A program made the position numbers and the translations under genes. The notes under the pieces were generated by a model, which saw only the letters and a list, made by a program, of their open reading frames with translations, searched no databases and was not told where the DNA came from. Below are positions 25,524 to 34,936 of a stretch of 64,000 nt of DNA, piece after piece; positions within the stretch are counted from its first letter, which is position 1; each line of letters opens with the position of its first letter. The stretch spans positions 3,504,068-3,568,067 of the forward strand of contig NZ_KV917381.1 of NCBI RefSeq assembly GCF_002019795.1. Reading direction: 5' to 3'. The stretch is from Bacillus alkalicellulosilyticus (lineage in GTDB: Bacteria; Bacillota; Bacilli; Bacillales; Bacillaceae_F).

Positions 25524-25888
25524 CTCTCTTCCTCCATTTCAAGTAGCTGTTTTAATTCTTCGACTGTTATTCCGAGTTTTTTTGCTTCTTTTTTTAATGG
25601 GACCATATAATCGTTGTAAAAATTCGTTTTTCGCTTTGCCAAAATAATCTTACGCGCGTCTTCTGCAACAAACATTCCGATCCCTCTTTTCTTAAAAACG
25701 ATGTTCTGTTCTACCAATTGGTTAATTCCTTTTGCTGCTGTAGCTGGGTTGATTTGATAATGTTTAGCCATTTCATTTGTGGAGGGAATTTTGTCTCCTT
25801 CTTGAATTAAACCCTCCAGGATCCGAGATTCTATCGTCTCAGCAATTTGTTGAAAGATGGGTTTGTCATCCTGTAGCTTACTGTACAT
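25520..25888 (-). CDS. GntR-family regulator, YtrA subfamily
   Basis: Short GntR repressor of 122 residues. The start ATG at 25888 follows AGGTG; a GTG at 25897 is the alternative. The winged helix reads KPIFQQIAETIESRILEGLIQEGDKIPSTNEMAKHYQINPATAAKGINQLVEQNI, with the PSTNEMAKHYQINPAT recognition region. The C-terminal tail is short, as in YtrA. It heads an operon with an ATPase and a permease. A long palindrome at 25902-25937 lies directly ahead of the start, so autorepression is very likely. Confidence 0.92.
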   Translation of the reverse strand: MYSKLQDDKPIFQQIAETIESRILEGLIQEGDKIPSTNEMAKHYQINPATAAKGINQLVEQNIVFKKRGIGMFVAEDARKIILAKRKTNFYNDYMVPLKKEAKKLGITVEELKQLLEMEEER

Positions 25889-25901
25889 ATATTGCACCTA
25901 C

Positions 25902-25937
25902 TTAATTGGTTAGTTACTTATGTAATTAACCAATTAA
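25902..25937. promoter_or_regulatory. 36-base palindromic operator of the GntR operon
   Basis: Outer arms TTAATTGGTTA and TAACCAATTAA (11 bases, perfect), inner GTTAC/GTAAT with one mismatch, around TTAT. It begins 14 bases upstream of the start codon, which suits the site of a YtrA-like dimer or pair of dimers. Confidence 0.8.
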
Positions 25938-26012
25938 CTAATGAAGATATTTGTCAATAGTTGGATCGTTTTTTTTTATTTTACTAACATTACGATATAG
26001 TTAGATTAAAAA

Positions 26013-26248
26013 ACGGGTGAAATAAAAGGTTGTTTTCAGATGGCACTGAAAAAGGTTCGGTTTTTAACTTTTACAGTGCCCTCGATGCAATGTGCGTAAC
26101 GGTTGCATTTTTTTAAAGCCAGCTACGAGTGGTTTTTTCGTAGCTGGCGGGCAACTGGTGGAGCCATTGCAACCATAATCAAAGCCACTGAAAAAGTTGG
26201 TTTTTACTTTTTCAGTGGCTTCATGTTTTCACCTTTTGTTTCACCCGT
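26013..26248 (+). repeat. Composite repeat copy 3 (A nested around B-C-B')
   Basis: Module A arms are 26013-26030 and 26231-26248 (16 of 18 pair). Inside: B at 26042-26083, C at 26087-26170 and B' at 26184-26219. C has basal stem GCAATG/CATTGC, second stem TTGC/GCAA, apical stem 26118-26128 with 26138-26148 (GCCAGCTACGA, perfect), and the same 9-nt loop GTGGTTTTT as copy 1. It fills most of the 376-base gap between two leftward genes, 26 bases from the 3' end of the unknown membrane gene. Confidence 0.88.
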
Positions 26249-26273
26249 AAGAAATGAATATTAACTCAAGACA

Positions 26274-27128
26274 TTATAGACTACTTCTATTTTCTAAAAA
26301 ATTATCTCTAAATAAATCTGCTAATTCATCATCTAATCGATCTAAATTTTTATTTAGTATTAATCTCATATCAACTGACATTAAGTTCAGACGACTAATC
26401 CTAGTCTCTCTACCACTATCTTTCATCCCATTCATTATCATTATGGCAGCATGGATGTCCTTTTCAGTTAACAGCATATCCACCAATGTAATTGAATGGC
26501 CTTCTCGACTAATCAAGTTTATATCATAACGAAAACTTTCCGTTTTTCTACCATATCTACCATAAATCGTTTCAGTTTTTGGTTCTATCTCCATCATCCA
26601 CACTTCCTCAAATGACAGGGTGTTTGAGGAAAACATCCCATTATTATGTATTGAGGTTTTATCAATATATTGATAATGGTTCAGCATGGCTATGTTCCAA
26701 CCAATAAATATGAGCAGAGTCCATATTGATAAATGCCACCTTTTAAACCACTGTTTTTTATCAGAGAAATAACAACACGTAAAGACAAACCAAGTGAAAA
26801 AAAATAAAAACAAACTGAGCAATTCAGTATGGCGGGACTGATATAAACGGTCATATAGTACATCTTCAGGTATAAACCAATCTAGCTTTATATCTATTAG
26901 AAAACCGTAGAATTTCAATAATAAAATGATAACTTGCACACTCACATATCCCTTAAACCATCTATTCTCATACCATCGTTGATTTTTTTCCTTCATTATC
27001 AATGCACCAATGATACAAGAAAAAAACGCAGTGAATATTCCATCCCATTGGTCAAAGTCTACTCTAATAAGGATAAGGTAAGCAAGAACTATAAACAGCC
27101 CACCATAGGTCTTTCTATTAATTTCCAC
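26274..27128 (-). CDS. Unrecognised multi-helix membrane protein
   Basis: About 284 residues. The GTG at 27128 (VEINRKTYGG) is chosen since GGGGG lies 6 bases ahead. Six hydrophobic helices cover the first 165 residues or so (for example TYGGLFIVLAYLILI and FFSCIIGALIM). The remaining 120 residues are soluble and polar, ending in a Leu/Asp-rich helix. I recognise no family. The conserved-looking EVWMMEIEPKTETIYGRYGRK could be the start of a small beta domain. It follows another small membrane protein gene in the same direction, so they may act together. Confidence 0.6.
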   Translation of the reverse strand: MEINRKTYGGLFIVLAYLILIRVDFDQWDGIFTAFFSCIIGALIMKEKNQRWYENRWFKGYVSVQVIILLLKFYGFLIDIKLDWFIPEDVLYDRLYQSRHTELLSLFLFFFTWFVFTCCYFSDKKQWFKRWHLSIWTLLIFIGWNIAMLNHYQYIDKTSIHNNGMFSSNTLSFEEVWMMEIEPKTETIYGRYGRKTESFRYDINLISREGHSITLVDMLLTEKDIHAAIMIMNGMKDSGRETRISRLNLMSVDMRLILNKNLDRLDDELADLFRDNFLENRSSL

Positions 27129-27211
27129 GACTAACCCCCAACTATTTCTTTTATCTATAAGTAAACACACCTATTAAAAATAATAAGTAGTAAACAAAAA
27201 CCTGAAATAAT

Positions 27212-27547
27212 TTAGTTCTCATTAATTGGTTGCTTTTTTACTGTTAGCCCTCGCCATACTTTGACTATCAATCTAAGAATCCAATAAAAGAAGAAAAAGT
27301 TAAATATATAGCCAAAAAGATTTAAAGAGATATTAAACCGTCCATAAAAACTTATTACTTCCGCAGGGAAACCGAATTGAACCTTGTTTAAGATCCCAAG
27401 ATGTTCTGTTGTTGGAATGGCACCTAAAGTAATCGTAAAGATGAAACTCATCCACCGTATCGTTTTGTGCGATTTTGCTTTCCGAATGAAGTGTATCGTT
27501 AAGACGATAATTACTAGCAATAAAATCATTGATGCTACACCTACCAC
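27212..27547 (-). CDS. Unrecognised small membrane protein
   Basis: 111 residues from a GTG at 27547, with GGGAGTG upstream. Three hydrophobic helices: about 3-19, 31-48 and 74-96, the last rich in Phe (YIFNFFFFYWILRLIV). It ends in a basic tail. It is leftward and 83 bases ahead of the six-helix membrane gene. I know no family, and the function is unknown. The Phe-rich helix and positive tail fit a small inner-membrane protein. Confidence 0.55.
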   Translation of the reverse strand: MVGVASMILLLVIIVLTIHFIRKAKSHKTIRWMSFIFTITLGAIPTTEHLGILNKVQFGFPAEVISFYGRFNISLNLFGYIFNFFFFYWILRLIVKVWRGLTVKKQPINEN

Positions 27548-27650
27548 GGGCTTTCACTCCCTGCTTTATGATTAGTATGACTCTTCAAGTGCACTCCATA
27601 TTTTTCCACCTTTCACTCTATTTTATCATATTCTTCCTTTTGAAAATGCA

Positions 27651-27690
27651 AAAAAAAAAAACCGAGATGAATTTCCCATCTCAGTCTTTT
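27651..27690 (-). terminator. Terminator of the arginine operon
   Basis: Minus strand: stem ACTGAGATG with CATCTCGGT, followed by eleven T. It begins just after the argF stop codon. Confidence 0.93.
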
Positions 27691-27696
27691 TTCTTC

Positions 27697-28644
27697 TTAT
27701 ACTAACGCAGCTAACACTGCTTTTTGTGCGTGTAGACGATTTTCTGCTTCATCATAGATGAAAGAATGCTTGCTGTCGATGACATCTGTTGTAACTTCTT
27801 CCCCGCGATGTGCAGGTAAGCAATGTAAAAACATATAGTCTGGTTTTGCATGCTTAACAAGTTCACCGTTCACTTGAAAGTTTGAAAAAGCTTTTTCTCG
27901 GTTCACTTGCTCTGCTTCAAATCCCATACTTGCCCAAACGTCTGTATAGACGATATCAGCATCCGTAATTGCTTCAACTGGGGCATTTGTTTCTACAATT
28001 GTTGAACCTGTAGAAACCGCAACCTCTTTCGCTCGGCTAATGATTGATTGATTCATTTCATAGCCTACTGGTGTTGCAACTGATACATCAATTCCAAGCT
28101 TTGCACAAGCAATAACAAGAGAATGTGCAACATTGTTTCCGTCCCCAATGTAGGTAAGCTTTAATCCTTCAAATGTGCCTTTTTGCTCGTAAATCGTTTG
28201 CATATCAGCCAATGCCTGACATGGATGATAATAGTCTGTTAACGCATTGATAACGGGTACAGTTGAATACTTGGCAAGCTCTTCAACAGTTTCATGGCTA
28301 TTTGTACGAATCATAATCGCATCAACATAACGAGAAAGGACTTGTGCCGTGTCCATTATCGGTTCGCCACGACCAATTTGAAGGTCTCTTGGACTTAAAA
28401 ATAAAGCATGTCCTCCTAATTGTGTCATCCCTACTTCAAAGGAGACACGAGTACGTGTAGAGGCATTTTCAAAAATCATTCCTAGAGATTTTCCTTTAAG
28501 AAGGAGAGGACCTTCTCCTTCTTTTTGAGCTTTTTTCAACTTAGCTGCTTGGTCTAACAAATATTTAATTTCTCCCGTCGAAAAATCGAGTAATGTTAGA
28601 AAGTTTCGGCCTTTTAGGGATGCCGCCATGTTTTGTTCCGTCAT
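27697..28644 (-). CDS. argF: Ornithine carbamoyltransferase
   Basis: Makes citrulline from ornithine and carbamoyl phosphate, the sixth step to arginine. The ATG at 28644 (MTEQNMAASLKGRN) is preceded by AAAGGACG; a longer reading from 28701 overlaps carB and is rejected. 315 residues, normal for the family. Carbamoyl phosphate motif STRTRVSFEVGM near 57-68, HPCQALAD near 136, and the ornithine-site HCLPAHRGEEV near the C-terminus. It is the last gene of the operon, 16 bases after carB, so carbamoyl phosphate is made and used by products of the same transcript. Confidence 0.97.
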   Translation of the reverse strand: MTEQNMAASLKGRNFLTLLDFSTGEIKYLLDQAAKLKKAQKEGEGPLLLKGKSLGMIFENASTRTRVSFEVGMTQLGGHALFLSPRDLQIGRGEPIMDTAQVLSRYVDAIMIRTNSHETVEELAKYSTVPVINALTDYYHPCQALADMQTIYEQKGTFEGLKLTYIGDGNNVAHSLVIACAKLGIDVSVATPVGYEMNQSIISRAKEVAVSTGSTIVETNAPVEAITDADIVYTDVWASMGFEAEQVNREKAFSNFQVNGELVKHAKPDYMFLHCLPAHRGEEVTTDVIDSKHSFIYDEAENRLHAQKAVLAALV

Positions 28645-28660
28645 GATTCCACGTCCTTTG

Positions 28661-31600
28661 TTATTTAACTGGTGCTGCTTTTCGTGTAGAAAGCCACTCA
28701 TCTACAGCTTGAACCTGATAATTTGTTGTCTGTAAACTTCCTAACATCATCTCTAACGTTGTGAGCTCCGTAATGACCGTAATTCGCTGTTTTAATGCTT
28801 CAAGACGGTGGATTTTTCCTGAGCGATGTCCTTTTTGCGGAATGCTTATTAGAGCAACGGCTTCGTCACTATTTACCCACTCATCAAAGTTATTTTGTAC
28901 AAGTGTAAATCCGTTATCCTGCAATGCTTGTGATAAAGGAGAAAACGCTTCTTGCTCCTCTTGGGCAACCTCACAATAAATTGTTCCTTCATTTTTAAAG
29001 ATGGCAGGAATTTGTCCTTCGTTCCACGCAAACGCCTTTCTCATTCCCTCTTCAAGTGTATGACTAATGCTAATCAATTCACCTGTTGATTTCATTTCTG
29101 CTTCAAGCAATGGATCAAGTCCAGCTAATTTAGCATATGAGAAAATTGGGGCTTTCACAGTGTAGTAAGGCGTTTCAGGCAGCAATCCTGTTGGTAAACC
29201 AAGCTCCGCTATCGTTTTTCCTAATAGAAGGTTCACTGTAACATCTACCATATTCATACCGGTAACCTTACTCAAAATAGGAACCGTTCTTGATGCTCTC
29301 GGATTGATTTCAATCACATATAATTCATTCTCATAAAGAACAAATTGAATGTTAAAGATGCCCTTAAAGTCCATCCCTCTTGCAATTCTTGTTGTAAAGT
29401 CGATTACTTTTTCTTTTGTATCCTCACTTAATGAGAAAGGAGGGGTAACCGCCATACTGTCACCGGAGTGAACACCCGCTTTTTCGATATGTTGGAACAT
29501 ACCTGGAATTAACACGTCTTTGCCATCTGTCAAGGCATCGACTTCAATCTCGACACCAGGATAATACGCATCAATTAAGATCGGATAAAGGACTGATTTA
29601 TCTTTATCATTCACATATTCTAGAAGCTCTTCTTCGTTCGAGTGAATCGCCATTCCTTGCCCGCCGATTACATACGAAGGTCTTAATAAAATAGGGTAGC
29701 CTATGTCATTCGCTTTCGCAAGTAATTCTTCTTTGCTATTGGCAGTGACTCCAGGGATATGGTTCGTGCCAACCTTTTGCATAAACTCATAGAAACGACC
29801 TCGATCCTCTAATTGATCAATCGTATCCACATTCGTTCCATAAAGCTTAACTCCAGCTTCTTCTAACTCTTGAACAAGCGAGATGGCTGTTTGCCCACCA
29901 AGTTGAACAATCGCTCCTTCGACTTGTTCTAAGTCAACAACATTTAACACATCCTCAATCGTCAATGGCTCAAAATAAAGACGGTCCGCCATTTCATAAT
30001 CCGTACTTACGGTTTCAGGGTTATTGTTCATAATAATCGCTTCATAACCGAGCTTTTGAACACTCATAGCTCCATGAACAGAGCAATAATCGAACTCGAT
30101 TCCTTGCCCGATTCGAATCGGACCTGAACCGATAATAAGAATCTTTTTCTTATTGGATACTTCTACATCATGCTCACCAGACCAGCTCGAGTAATAGTAG
30201 GCCGTTGAAGCTGTAAACTCACCAGCACATGTATCTACCATCTTATAAGAAGGAAGGATACCAGCTGCTTTTCGCTTCTCTCTGACCGTTGAAAACGGAA
30301 CATTCCAGACCTGACTTAACCACTTATCGCCAAAGCCAAATTTCTTTAATAGAGCTAAATTTTCTGTTGATATCGTATCAAATGAAGATTCCTCAGCCAA
30401 ATACTCTAATGAGATAAGCTTTTGAAAACTGTGTAAGAAAAATAGATTTATATTTGTTTTTTCATGAATCTCTTCGATTGTTATTCCTTGTCTGATTAAT
30501 TCTAATATCGCAAAGAATCGACGATCATCGGCATGAATGACACTGTTCCATAACTCATCAGTAGTCCATTCTTTAATCGCTTGAAGTCGTAATCCGTCTG
30601 TTTTAATTTCTAGTGAACGGATCGCTTTTTGCAGTCCGCTTTCTAGGTTACGTTCAATCGCCATTACTTCACCAGTGGCTTTCATTTGTGTTCCTAACTT
30701 TCTGTCAGCATGCACAAATTTATCAAATGGCCAGCGTGGGAATTTTACGACGACATAATCCAAAGCCGGTTCAAAACTAGCATACGTATGACCTGTTACT
30801 GGATTTAGCAGCTCATGAAGATGATACCCTAAGCTTAACTTGGCAGCCATCCTTGCAATCGGATAGCCTGTCGCTTTTGAAGCTAATGCTGAAGAGCGAC
30901 TGACACGAGGGTTCACTTCGATTAAATAATACTGCTTGCTGTTAGGGTCAAGCGCAAATTGGATGTTACAGCCACCAACAATTCCGAGAGCACGAATGAT
31001 CTTTAAAGAAACCGAACGAAGCATTTGATATTCGACATCCGTTAAGGTTTGAGATGGAGCAACGACAATTGAATCGCCCGTATGAACTCCAACGGGGTCA
31101 ATGTTCTCCATATTACAAACCGTAATGCACGTATCATTTGCATCTCGCATGACTTCATACTCGATTTCCTTAAAGCCTGCGATACTTTTTTCAATTAAAC
31201 ATTGTGTGATCGGACTTTGTTGAAGTCCACCCTTCACAATATAACGCAGCTCTTCTTCATTAGTCGCAATTCCTCCTCCAGCTCCTCCTAACGTATAAGC
31301 TGGACGGACGATAATTGGATAATCTACTTTATTCGCAAATTCAAGTGCACCATCAATCGTTGAGACAATCTCACTTTCAGGAACCGGTTCGTTTAATTCA
31401 TGCATTAATTCGCGGAACTCTTCTCGGTCTTCGCCTTTAATGATTGATTCAATCGGAGTTCCTAGCAGTTGAACATTATATTTTTCTAAAATCCCTTGTT
31501 TATGAAGAGCTAATGCTAAATTTAATCCTGTTTGACCACCAAGAGTGGCTAGTAGTCCGTCTGGTTTTTCTTTTTGGATTATTTTTTCGATGCTTTCTAC

Positions 31601-31810
31601 GGTCATTGGTTCAAAATATACTTTATCTGCACAGGCCTCATCTGTCATAACTGTAGCTGGGTTGTTATTAACCAGGATGACATTCACGCCTTCTTCTCTT
31701 AGCGCTAAGCATGCTTGTGTTCCAGCATAGTCAAATTCAGCTGCTTGCCCAATGACGATTGGACCAGAGCCTATGACTAGGACAGATGAGATCGATTGTA
31801 ACTTAGGCAT
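28661..31810 (-). CDS. carB: Carbamoyl-phosphate synthase large subunit, arginine operon copy
   Basis: Makes carbamoyl phosphate from bicarbonate, ammonia passed on by CarA, and two ATP. 1049 residues with two ATP-grasp halves, beginning SISSVLVIGSGPIVIGQAAEFDYAGTQ and, near 555, KKKILIIGSGPIRIGQGIEFDYCSVH. The C-terminal allosteric domain is short and poorly matched (about 930-1049), as in arginine-specific copies, which are not controlled by UMP in the way the pyrimidine copy is. It overlaps carA by 8 bases. A second carAB pair in the pyrimidine operon elsewhere is expected in Bacillus. Confidence 0.96.
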   Translation of the reverse strand: MPKLQSISSVLVIGSGPIVIGQAAEFDYAGTQACLALREEGVNVILVNNNPATVMTDEACADKVYFEPMTVESIEKIIQKEKPDGLLATLGGQTGLNLALALHKQGILEKYNVQLLGTPIESIIKGEDREEFRELMHELNEPVPESEIVSTIDGALEFANKVDYPIIVRPAYTLGGAGGGIATNEEELRYIVKGGLQQSPITQCLIEKSIAGFKEIEYEVMRDANDTCITVCNMENIDPVGVHTGDSIVVAPSQTLTDVEYQMLRSVSLKIIRALGIVGGCNIQFALDPNSKQYYLIEVNPRVSRSSALASKATGYPIARMAAKLSLGYHLHELLNPVTGHTYASFEPALDYVVVKFPRWPFDKFVHADRKLGTQMKATGEVMAIERNLESGLQKAIRSLEIKTDGLRLQAIKEWTTDELWNSVIHADDRRFFAILELIRQGITIEEIHEKTNINLFFLHSFQKLISLEYLAEESSFDTISTENLALLKKFGFGDKWLSQVWNVPFSTVREKRKAAGILPSYKMVDTCAGEFTASTAYYYSSWSGEHDVEVSNKKKILIIGSGPIRIGQGIEFDYCSVHGAMSVQKLGYEAIIMNNNPETVSTDYEMADRLYFEPLTIEDVLNVVDLEQVEGAIVQLGGQTAISLVQELEEAGVKLYGTNVDTIDQLEDRGRFYEFMQKVGTNHIPGVTANSKEELLAKANDIGYPILLRPSYVIGGQGMAIHSNEEELLEYVNDKDKSVLYPILIDAYYPGVEIEVDALTDGKDVLIPGMFQHIEKAGVHSGDSMAVTPPFSLSEDTKEKVIDFTTRIARGMDFKGIFNIQFVLYENELYVIEINPRASRTVPILSKVTGMNMVDVTVNLLLGKTIAELGLPTGLLPETPYYTVKAPIFSYAKLAGLDPLLEAEMKSTGELISISHTLEEGMRKAFAWNEGQIPAIFKNEGTIYCEVAQEEQEAFSPLSQALQDNGFTLVQNNFDEWVNSDEAVALISIPQKGHRSGKIHRLEALKQRITVITELTTLEMMLGSLQTTNYQVQAVDEWLSTRKAAPVK

Positions 31811-32882
31811 ATGCTTTTTCTCTCCTCTTGCTGCTCATTTCCTGAAGGAATTGCGAAAAGATTTGTTCACTATCACTTGGTCCTGGATGTGCTTCTGGAT
31901 GAAACTGAATCGAAGTGATTGGGAGTTCTTTATGTGAAAGACCTTCAACAGATCCATCATTGATATTTTTAAATCGAACAGAGAAACCGGTTTGTTCCAT
32001 TTGCTCCTCTTTCACAACATAACTGTGGTTTTGAGAAGTCATGTATACTTGATTCGTCACTACATCTTGAACCGGTTGATTGGCTCCACGGTGTCCAAAA
32101 CGAAGCTTTTCTGTATCTCCACCAAACGCTAACGCCAAAAGCTGATGACCTAAACAAATCCCAAGTGTCGGATAAGTCGTTGCTAGTTTTTTAATGTTTG
32201 GAAGTTGCGCCTCAAGTTTTTTTGGATTTCCTGGACCATTGGATAGCAAGATTCCATCTGGTGCCAATGATTGAACCTTCTCAAAAGGAGTATCATATGG
32301 GACTACAGTTACTTTACATCCAAGCTTAACTAAACAATCTACAATTGACTTTTTATATCCAAAATCAACCAATACGACATGAATATCTCCATCACCAAAC
32401 TGTTCAATCGTTTGTGTGGATACTTCTTTCACTAAATCACGTGTACCAATCGGTTTATACTTTGTAAAATCGACTTTATTTAAATCTGTTGTGATGATGG
32501 CACCCATATCCCCTAATTCACGAATTCGCTTTACAACCGCTCTTGTGTCTACACCTGCAAGTAATGGAACATCGCTGTCTGAGCAAGTATCTGAAAATGA
32601 ATTCGTTGATTCATAATGAAACCCTTGTGAACTACTTTCACTTACGATAACACCCGATACTTGAGGGGCTTTGCTTTCATTGTCTGCTTGATTGACTCCA
32701 TAGTTTCCGATTAACGGATACGTAAATACAACGATTTGCCCTTTAAAAGAAGGGTCGGTAATGACTTCTTGATACCCTGTCATTCCAGTAAAAAAGACAA
32801 CTTCTCCATATACCTCTTCTTGTGTTCCAAGCCATTCTCCTTCAAATGTCTCCCCGGTTGAAAGAACTAGATACCCTTTCAT
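31803..32882 (-). CDS. carA: Carbamoyl-phosphate synthase small (glutaminase) subunit, arginine operon copy
   Basis: Splits glutamine and channels ammonia to CarB. The ATG at 32882 (MKGYLVLSTGETFEGEW) follows GAGGAGGAGTC; 359 residues. The class I amidotransferase triad is visible: Cys in LGICLGHQLLALAFGG, and His and Glu in SIQFHPEAHPGPSD. The N-terminal CarA domain has GEVVFFTGMTGYQEVITDPSF. It lies 81 bases after argD, a gap larger than elsewhere in the operon but without a clear terminator, and its end overlaps carB. Confidence 0.97.
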   Translation of the reverse strand: MKGYLVLSTGETFEGEWLGTQEEVYGEVVFFTGMTGYQEVITDPSFKGQIVVFTYPLIGNYGVNQADNESKAPQVSGVIVSESSSQGFHYESTNSFSDTCSDSDVPLLAGVDTRAVVKRIRELGDMGAIITTDLNKVDFTKYKPIGTRDLVKEVSTQTIEQFGDGDIHVVLVDFGYKKSIVDCLVKLGCKVTVVPYDTPFEKVQSLAPDGILLSNGPGNPKKLEAQLPNIKKLATTYPTLGICLGHQLLALAFGGDTEKLRFGHRGANQPVQDVVTNQVYMTSQNHSYVVKEEQMEQTGFSVRFKNINDGSVEGLSHKELPITSIQFHPEAHPGPSDSEQIFSQFLQEMSSKRREKAYA

Positions 32883-32963
32883 TTGACTCCTCCTCATCCT
32901 CTACCTAACTACGCATATTTATCTTTAGCACAGTATTTTTATACAGTCTTCTTTAAAAAATTT

Positions 32964-34109
32964 TTAGTTTGTTACTAAGCAGGCTTTGGCAATCATTTCT
33001 ACCGCTTTGTCAATTTCTTCCTTGGTAACTGTTAAAGGAGGCAAGATTCGAATGACAGTTGGCCCTGCGACAAGAATTAATAAGCCTTGTTCTCTTAAAT
33101 CACCCACGATATCACCAACTGATCCATCACATTCTATTCCAACCATTAGACCTTTACCACGAACTTCTTTTACAAAAGGAACATTTCCAAGCTTCTCTTC
33201 AAGTTGTTGAACGAGATAAGCTCCTTTTTCACTAACTTCTGCTAGAAAGCTATCCTCTAATGCAATGTTCAATGTTGCGATCGCTGCTGCCATTGCTAAC
33301 GGATTTCCACCAAACGTAGACCCATGACTTCCAGGACCAAACGCCTCTACTAGCTTTTCTTTTCCAATCAAAGCACCAACCGGAAAGCCATTCCCTAATC
33401 CTTTGGCAACGGTAATGATGTCTGGTGAAATATCGTAATGCTGATACCCAAACGGTTTGCCTGTTCGGCCGACTCCTGTTTGAACTTCATCGATTATGAG
33501 AAGTACATCTTGCTCTTTACAAAGCGCTTCAACCCCTTTGATAAAAGAAGCTTCACCAGGATTTACTCCACCCTCTCCTTGAATCACTTCGAGCATAACC
33601 GCTGCTACATTTTCATCCATTGCTGCTTTAACGGAAGAAAGATTGTTGTATTCAAGATATGAAAATTCCTGTAAAAGTGGACCAAAACCTTCATGAATTT
33701 TTTCTTGGCCTGTTGCTGACATGCTTCCAAAAGTTCTTCCATGAAAAGATTGTTTAAACGTTAGAATTTTTGTTTTGCCTGTATATTTTCGAGCAAGCTT
33801 AATTGCTGCTTCGTTTGCTTCAGCTCCACTGTTGCAGAAAAACACATAGTTCCCATCAGAATGAGCTACAAGCTTTGTTGCCACTTCTTCTTGTAAAGGG
33901 ATATGAAACAGATTTGATACATGCCATAGTTTTTCTGTTTGTTCCTGGACAGCCTTTACAACCGTTTCATGGCAGTGCCCTAAGTTACAAACCGCTATAC
34001 CCGCGGTGAAATCTAAATATTCTTTTCCGTTTGTTGCTGTAAGTATCGTACCTTTTGCTTGGTCTACCTCAATATTCCATCTTGCGTAAGTTGGAAATAG
34101 TGAACTCAT
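32964..34109 (-). CDS. argD: Acetylornithine aminotransferase
   Basis: PLP enzyme that transfers an amino group from glutamate to N-acetylglutamate semialdehyde. 381 residues. The PLP lysine is in [20 protein letters not shown] near residue 240. [18 protein letters not shown] carries the Asp that holds the pyridine nitrogen, and [18 protein letters not shown] binds phosphate. It lies 14 bases after argB. Some members also act on ornithine or succinyldiaminopimelate; operon position settles the role here. Confidence 0.96.
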   Translation of the reverse strand: MSSLFPTYARWNIEVDQAKGTILTATNGKEYLDFTAGIAVCNLGHCHETVVKAVQEQTEKLWHVSNLFHIPLQEEVATKLVAHSDGNYVFFCNSGAEANEAAIKLARKYTGKTKILTFKQSFHGRTFGSMSATGQEKIHEGFGPLLQEFSYLEYNNLSSVKAAMDENVAAVMLEVIQGEGGVNPGEASFIKGVEALCKEQDVLLIIDEVQTGVGRTGKPFGYQHYDISPDIITVAKGLGNGFPVGALIGKEKLVEAFGPGSHGSTFGGNPLAMAAAIATLNIALEDSFLAEVSEKGAYLVQQLEEKLGNVPFVKEVRGKGLMVGIECDGSVGDIVGDLREQGLLILVAGPTVIRILPPLTVTKEEIDKAVEMIAKACLVTN

Positions 34110-34123
34110 CTTAATCCCTCCAT

Positions 34124-34909
34124 TTAAGAAACGTGCGTCGGAGTTTTTGTCTTCGTTACTTTTGTACCGGCAATGGAACCATCCTTCGTTAAGGTCGTTC
34201 CTTTTCCATTCACAATCATAACTTCTTCAATTTCTCCTTGTAAGCTTTTAATCGCAGCTTTTACTTTTGGAATCATGCCACCGTATATGACACCTGACTC
34301 AATTAATTGTTCTACTTCCTCAGTTGTTACGTGTTCTAATAATTGACCATCGTTTAAAATTCCTGGTACATCGGTAACAAATAATAACTGTTTGGCTCCT
34401 AAGCCATCAGCAATCGCTCCTGCCGCACTATCTGCGTTAATGTTATAACGTTGGCCATCCGTACCAAATCCAATTGGGGCAATAACAGGGACAAGGTCAT
34501 TGATTAAAAATTGCATTAACATTGTTTTATTTACGCTCTCTGGTTCACCCACAAAACCTAATGATTCAAAATGAATTGGCTTTGCTTTAAGAAGTTGGCC
34601 ATCACAGCCTGAAAGACCAATGCTATTTAAGCCTGAGATTTGCAGCTTCATCACTAGATTTTTATTGACTTTCCCGCAAAGAACCATTTCTGCTGTCTCT
34701 AGTACATCCTTCGTTGTTTTGCGAAGTCCGTTGACGAACTCACTTTTAATTTTTAACACTTGAAGCATTTTATTGATTTCGGGACCCCCACCATGGACAA
34801 TGACAGGAGCCTTCCCAGAATCTTTTAATACTTTTATACTTTTGTAAAAGTCATCAGACAGTTCCCCGATTGTACTACCGCCACATTTTACAACTACAAT
34901 TTCCTTCAT
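34124..34909 (-). CDS. argB: Acetylglutamate kinase
   Basis: Phosphorylates N-acetylglutamate. 261 residues of amino-acid kinase fold. ATP-site [18 protein letters not shown] at the N-terminus, substrate motif [14 protein letters not shown], then [15 protein letters not shown] and [16 protein letters not shown]. It lacks the N-terminal helix that gives arginine feedback in some hexameric enzymes, as expected where ArgJ recycles the acetyl group; lack of feedback is inference. It lies 27 bases after argJ and 14 bases before argD. Confidence 0.97.
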   Translation of the reverse strand: MKEIVVVKCGGSTIGELSDDFYKSIKVLKDSGKAPVIVHGGGPEINKMLQVLKIKSEFVNGLRKTTKDVLETAEMVLCGKVNKNLVMKLQISGLNSIGLSGCDGQLLKAKPIHFESLGFVGEPESVNKTMLMQFLINDLVPVIAPIGFGTDGQRYNINADSAAGAIADGLGAKQLLFVTDVPGILNDGQLLEHVTTEEVEQLIESGVIYGGMIPKVKAAIKSLQGEIEEVMIVNGKGTTLTKDGSIAGTKVTKTKTPTHVS

Positions 34910-34936
34910 GTTCCTCTCCCTCTAATTCAAACTTTG

